Made by a program: the position numbers and the translations under genes | NCBI GenBank assembly: GCA_052169645.1 | Contig: JBQNCA010000006.1 | Span: forward strand, 27,435-91,434 | Reading direction: 5' to 3' | Length of the DNA: 64,000 nucleotides | Origin: JAIKWW01 sp052169645 | GTDB lineage: Bacteria; Bacillota; Clostridia; Peptostreptococcales; Anaerovoracaceae | The notes under the pieces: model-generated | Seen by the model: only the letters and a program-made list of their open reading frames with translations | Told to the model about the DNA's origin: nothing | The model's database searches: none | Shown here: piece after piece, positions 60,793 to 64,000 of the stretch | Layout: the number at the start of each line of letters is the position of its first letter | Position numbering within the stretch: the first letter of the stretch is position 1

Positions 60793-61308
60793 TCATGCAT
60801 CGTATTCATCGCCGTCAATCTCTTTCATTATGAGATTTTTTACATTTTCCTTAGGTACTTCCAGTGCTACGGCAAATTCTCCATAAAGTAAATCCTCAGC
60901 CTTTCTGAAAAATTTTTCATCCACCTGACCGAGCTTCTTTCCTCGAGAATTCATAAGCATACGTTTTGCATATATATCCTTTATAGTCTTTACAAGATCC
61001 ACGCAATTATGTGACTGCATCTTTTCCTGATAATGCTCACTGAGAACTCTTACATTGCGATTTTCGTAAATCTCCCCGTCAATATCAGGCATCATTTCTA
61101 TAAGATCCATAGCTTCGTCTTTAGAAATCACCGGGCGCATAAAAATCTTAGTATCTACGGGAGTATAAATTTTTCCCTGTCTGTAAAGCGGCGAAAGAGT
61201 GTAATATTCTCTGTTCTGTGATGTTTCAAAGATATCAGGTATTCCTATATCTTCTACTTTGCACACACCTTCTCCGCCATAAACAACCAAATCTCCAATT
61301 TTAAACAT
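60793..61308 (-). CDS. CarD-family transcriptional regulator
   Basis: A CarD_CdnL_TRCF protein of 171 residues. The RNA-polymerase-binding Tudor-like domain covers about 1-60 (FKIGDLVVYGGEGVCKVEDI). A helical DNA-contacting C-terminal domain follows (VDLVKTIKDIYAKRMLMNS). Family members stabilise the open complex at promoters by binding the RNAP beta subunit, often for rRNA genes. GGAGGTG lies about ten bases before the ATG. A good promoter at 61349-61377 drives it with trxA. Confidence 0.9.
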   Translation of the reverse strand: MFKIGDLVVYGGEGVCKVEDIGIPDIFETSQNREYYTLSPLYRQGKIYTPVDTKIFMRPVISKDEAMDLIEMMPDIDGEIYENRNVRVLSEHYQEKMQSHNCVDLVKTIKDIYAKRMLMNSRGKKLGQVDEKFFRKAEDLLYGEFAVALEVPKENVKNLIMKEIDGDEYDA

Positions 61309-61348
61309 AACCCCGGCACACCTCCATTCCCGAATATATCATAACACT

Positions 61349-61377
61349 ATTGTACCACATATTACTTTGATAATCAA
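61349..61377 (-). promoter_or_regulatory. sigma-A promoter of carD-trxA
   Basis: TTGATT (61377-61372), 17 bases, TACAAT (61354-61349), extended by TG one base before the -10. It gives a short leader of about 35 bases. Confidence 0.75.
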
Positions 61378-61465
61378 TTTATCGTGCTGCAGAAATATTC
61401 TTTACGGGGAAAATGAATATCTGATGTATACCGAAGATTATGCCTATCAATTAAAATACTCGGAC

Positions 61466-61846
61466 TTATATGTCCTTCTTCCAAAGAGAATGGAGATTGC
61501 AGTAAGCATATGCGGATTCTACAGTATCATCAGCTGTCATCTCAAATACTGCCACAGGTTCCTGTCCCGGAACAAGCTGCTTTCTCTGGTTTCCGTTCTT
61601 TGTCTGTAAAGAAATCCATTCAATGAAGTGTTCTTCTATCATAGGGTGAATGACATCGCCTACGGTAACTGTAACAGTAGAGCCGTCAACCTTTATTACA
61701 GGAACATGCTTTTCTACGGCAGCATCCGTAGAACATGGTATAAGCTCAGTCATAGGCTGACCGCAACATACTACCTTAGGACCTGCATCATGAACCTGAG
61801 CATAAATATTACCGCAACGATCGCATCTGAAAAATTTCTGTTCCAT
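61466..61846 (-). CDS. dfx: Desulfoferrodoxin (2Fe superoxide reductase)
   Basis: Superoxide reductase of anaerobes, 126 residues, turning superoxide to hydrogen peroxide without making oxygen. The N-terminal rubredoxin-like centre has FFRCDRCGN near 5 and VVCCGQPM near 27. The catalytic iron centre has EKHVPVI near 46, HPMIEEHFIEWI near 69 (His ligands) and the Cys/His of YCNLHSLW near the end. GGGAGGAG precedes the chosen ATG; an earlier in-frame start lacks a site. It seems to be transcribed alone, with an extended -10 promoter near 61900. Confidence 0.95.
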   Translation of the reverse strand: MEQKFFRCDRCGNIYAQVHDAGPKVVCCGQPMTELIPCSTDAAVEKHVPVIKVDGSTVTVTVGDVIHPMIEEHFIEWISLQTKNGNQRKQLVPGQEPVAVFEMTADDTVESAYAYCNLHSLWKKDI

Positions 61847-61899
61847 TTTAATTCTCCTCCCACCGCACTCATGCGGATTATTCAAAATATCTTTGCCAT

Positions 61900-61928
61900 A
61901 TTATATCATGAATGTTTACAAATAAAAC
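61900..61928 (-). promoter_or_regulatory. Extended -10 promoter of the desulfoferrodoxin gene
   Basis: TATAAT (61905-61900) preceded by TGA, giving an extended -10, with only a weak -35 (GTTTTA). A small CCGCA/TGCGG hairpin lies just before the ribosome site at about 61863-61876. Confidence 0.5.
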
Positions 61929-62069
61929 CGTATTACTCAAATATTCATTTAATCTTCACATTGTGTACTATTTAGGTATGGTATCGTTGCCCAAATGACT
62001 TATCGCTTAATTATCAGATAATTTTTTGATAAATTATCAAGTGCATATTTTGCCTCATCTTTTTATCCG

Positions 62070-62126
62070 AGTTCCACAAACAGGCACGCCGGCTTATGCA
62101 CTGAAACACTTCGCCGGCTTATTTGC
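62070..62126 (-). repeat. Direct repeat CGCCGGCTTAT after the ABC transporter gene
   Basis: CGCCGGCTTAT occurs twice about 27 bases apart. Because GCCGGC is self-complementary, the pair also forms a hairpin. It lies in the 61886-62140 gap past the transporter stop, with AT-rich TTATCA palindromes near 62010-62040, and may help end that transcript. No gene is visible in the gap. Confidence 0.4.
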
Positions 62127-62140
62127 AGAATATACTTTCA

Positions 62141-63853
62141 TCACTTCTCTAACATATTTTTATAATATTTCGAGCTTTCGCAAAGCTCATCGTCTGTACC
62201 TATCGCATCTATTTTCCCGGCATTTAACAAAACAATTTTATTTGCATTTCTTATTGTTCTAAGTCTATGAGCAATCACTATTACTGTCTTATCTTTTATA
62301 AGCTCCGATAAAGCTTCTTGAATCAAACTTTCATTTTCAACATCCAAAGATGCTGTAGCTTCATCAAGAAGTATAATCGGTGCATCTTTCAGTATAGCTC
62401 TTGCTATTGATATTCTTTGTCTTTCTCCACCTGAAAGTCTTTGTCCGTTCTCCCCTATTACGGTATCTATTCCTTCCGGCATTTTATTGATAAATTCATA
62501 GCACCTTGCTATTTTAGCCGCTTTTACAATTTCTTCATCCGTCGCATCCTTTTTACCGATTTTTATATTATCTTTTATGCTTGAATTAAACAGAGTAACA
62601 TCCTGGAAAACTATAGAAAAATTTTTAAGCAGTGCTTCCGGATCAACCTCACTGATATCCTCTCCTCCTATCAAAATCTTCCCCTTATCTATATCCCAAA
62701 ATCTTGCAGCAAGCTTGGTAAGGGTTGTTTTTCCGCTTCCGCTCGAACCGATCAGAGCGGTGATCTCACCTTGCTTTGCAGTAAAGCTCACACCGTTTAT
62801 TACAGAATAATCATCATATCCGAAATAAACATCCTTGAACTCAATATCATAATTTTTGATTTCCATATGATTTCTGCCCTCTTGAACAGGCATAGTTTTT
62901 ATTTCTTTTATTCTCCCGACCACGGCATCAAGCATAACTATCATGGACATAAAGGTGATTATTCCTTCTATAGGAAGATAAATACTTGTCGTCAGCATTA
63001 AAAAAACTATATAAACCAATGCGCTTATTTCACCTGCCATAAGCATATTTACTCCGATAACCGCAACACTGATAATTCCAAGCTTTAAAATTGCAGTGGC
63101 TATGCCTGTAAGTGTTCCGGCAACAACTTCACCTTTAGTTTTCTGCTTTGTCGATTTGTTTAATTTTTCAAAAAAATCATTCAGCATTCGTTCTTCTAAA
63201 TTGTAAGATTTTATTTCTTCAATCTGCTCTATATCTTCCTGCAAGTCATCAAATACTTTGCGATTATCATCTATCCAGCTCTGTACTATTTTTTTCTGAC
63301 TTTTCCTTGATAAGAATATTATCAGAAGTGAAATAGGAATGACCCACAATGCTGCAAGTGCAAGCTTCCAATTATAGATAATCAGCATTGAAGCAATAAT
63401 ACTTGTGGATATGGCGGTTGAATATATATGAGGTACAGCGTGAGAAAAAATTGTTTCATATAAATTCATATCATTCATCATCGTTTCAGCAAGGTCTGCC
63501 AAATCTCTTTTACCAAAATAGGAAAGAGGTAATTTCTTTAATCTTTCCGCCAAATCTATCCTTGAATTCGCACTCTCGTTATACACATTGGTATATAGTC
63601 TTACATAATCCCATCTTGCTATTAAAAACATCACAATCATCATTGCTATAATCAGTGCAATGTAATGAATGAATGTAAAACTGTAACTCTTAATGCCCTT
63701 TAAAACGCTTATATATTGGAACAAAAACATAAATGCAATCATTGGTGCAAATAATTTTGTTAAATTAACAAAGGTATGAGAAAAGATTGCTTTTTTTAAA
63801 TTAATCGCCCCTTTTTCCGACATGGCGTATCTTTTCATAAAATAAGAAACCAC
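62141..63853 (-). CDS. ABC exporter half-transporter, second subunit
   Basis: A fused membrane-ATPase half-transporter of 570 residues. Six membrane segments lie within about 15-300. The nucleotide-binding domain covers about 330-570: Walker A LIGSSGSGKTTLTK, signature RLSGGERQRISIARAI, Walker B PIILLDEATASLD, His loop IAHRLRT. Start: GTG at 63853, six bases after AGGAGG, which fits better than the longer frame that runs into the upstream gene. It lies two bases after the stop of the upstream transporter, so the two probably form a heterodimer. Substrate unknown; peptide, siderophore or drug export are typical. Confidence 0.9.
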   Translation of the reverse strand: MVSYFMKRYAMSEKGAINLKKAIFSHTFVNLTKLFAPMIAFMFLFQYISVLKGIKSYSFTFIHYIALIIAMMIVMFLIARWDYVRLYTNVYNESANSRIDLAERLKKLPLSYFGKRDLADLAETMMNDMNLYETIFSHAVPHIYSTAISTSIIASMLIIYNWKLALAALWVIPISLLIIFLSRKSQKKIVQSWIDDNRKVFDDLQEDIEQIEEIKSYNLEERMLNDFFEKLNKSTKQKTKGEVVAGTLTGIATAILKLGIISVAVIGVNMLMAGEISALVYIVFLMLTTSIYLPIEGIITFMSMIVMLDAVVGRIKEIKTMPVQEGRNHMEIKNYDIEFKDVYFGYDDYSVINGVSFTAKQGEITALIGSSGSGKTTLTKLAARFWDIDKGKILIGGEDISEVDPEALLKNFSIVFQDVTLFNSSIKDNIKIGKKDATDEEIVKAAKIARCYEFINKMPEGIDTVIGENGQRLSGGERQRISIARAILKDAPIILLDEATASLDVENESLIQEALSELIKDKTVIVIAHRLRTIRNANKIVLLNAGKIDAIGTDDELCESSKYYKNMLEK

Positions 63854-63855
63854 AT

Positions 63856-64000
63856 TTAACCTCCTATCTTCCAATTTACAGATTTTTGATATTCTTCCCA
63901 AAGCTTTTTATAATGCCCGTTCATATCTATCAAATCCGAGTGCTTGCCTTCTTCTACAATTCTACCTTTATCTATAACAAGTATCTTGTCTGCATCTACT
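63856..64000 (-). CDS. ABC exporter half-transporter, first subunit (C-terminus only)
   Basis: Only the last 48 codons or so are inside the window. VDADKILVIDKGRIVEEGKH is the end of an ABC nucleotide-binding domain after the His loop, and NGHYKKLWEEYQKS is the typical C-terminal helix. The stop TAA lies two bases before the GTG of the next transporter. The ribosome site AGGAGG of that gene lies inside this coding region. Confidence 0.85.
   Translation of the reverse strand, partial: VDADKILVIDKGRIVEEGKHSDLIDMNGHYKKLWEEYQKSVNWKIGG

Noticed and set aside
1..64000. CRISPR arrays, prophage, transposase or integrase genes
   Set aside because: None seen: no regularly spaced repeats, no phage structural genes and no transposase motifs.

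Overview
This window reads as chromosomal backbone of a low-to-moderate-GC, anaerobic Gram-positive Clostridium-like bacterium. Support: AGGAGG-type ribosome binding sites, short ATGA/TAATG overlaps inside operons, S-layer-homology (SLH) proteins with Sec signal peptides, a single-chain glycyl-tRNA synthetase, a two-centre desulfoferrodoxin, CarD, DUF1292, a CIRCE heat-shock operator and an OLE RNA. A relative of the Anaerovoracaceae/Eubacterium group is plausible, but that is a low-confidence guess. There is no prophage, IS element, CRISPR array, rRNA or tRNA.

Layout. 1-4.2 kb: a minus-strand Tad secretion operon (CpaE, CpaF, TadB, truncated TadC) behind a good sigma-A promoter. 4.3-9 kb: hemW, lepA and an iron-type alcohol dehydrogenase. 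9.2-12.7 kb: a large SLH surface protein diverging from rpsT. 12.9-23 kb: a 40-residue membrane peptide, an acyl-CoA ligase, an M29 aminopeptidase, deoD, aroF, pyruvate carboxylase and glyS. 23-28 kb: a UBA/DUF4342-type protein, then recO-era-cdd and ybeY-phoH. 28-32.5 kb: CIRCE-controlled htpG, an AAA/DUF4143 ATPase and a Gph-like phosphatase.

32.7-39.7 kb: xseA-xseB-ispA-OLE RNA-oapA-dxs-tlyA. This is the known neighbourhood of the large noncoding OLE RNA and its membrane partner OapA. The RNA runs from about 36930 to 36335 on the minus strand. A consensus-like promoter predicts its first base at the 5' end of a terminal stem, and that stem is closed at the 3' end just before a run of U. 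The ispA gene beside it carries a GC-rich in-frame insertion of about 225 bp that looks like a protein-coding repeat element.

39.8-45.7 kb: a cysteine-synthase-family enzyme, a class II aldolase with mtnA (possible thiomethyl-ribose/5-deoxyribose salvage), an AlaX-type editing protein, and a three-domain nucleotidyltransferase-HD-histidine phosphatase fusion. 45.9-53 kb: a candidate small RNA, a second SLH protein, DUF1292, rpmB behind a three-way-junction leader, an acetylornithine-type aminotransferase, and two tandem HD-GYP proteins. 53.2-60.1 kb: murI, an ADP-ribosylglycohydrolase, and an operon for putative surface polymer O-acylation (acyl-ACP thioesterase, SGNH hydrolase, DUF4358, MBOAT, DHHW). 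60.4-64 kb: CarD-thioredoxin, desulfoferrodoxin and a two-subunit ABC exporter cut by the window end.

The strongest observations are the OLE/OapA locus, the in-frame GC-rich insertion in IspA, the structured rpmB leader, the three-domain fusion protein and the two-hairpin transcript upstream of the second SLH gene.
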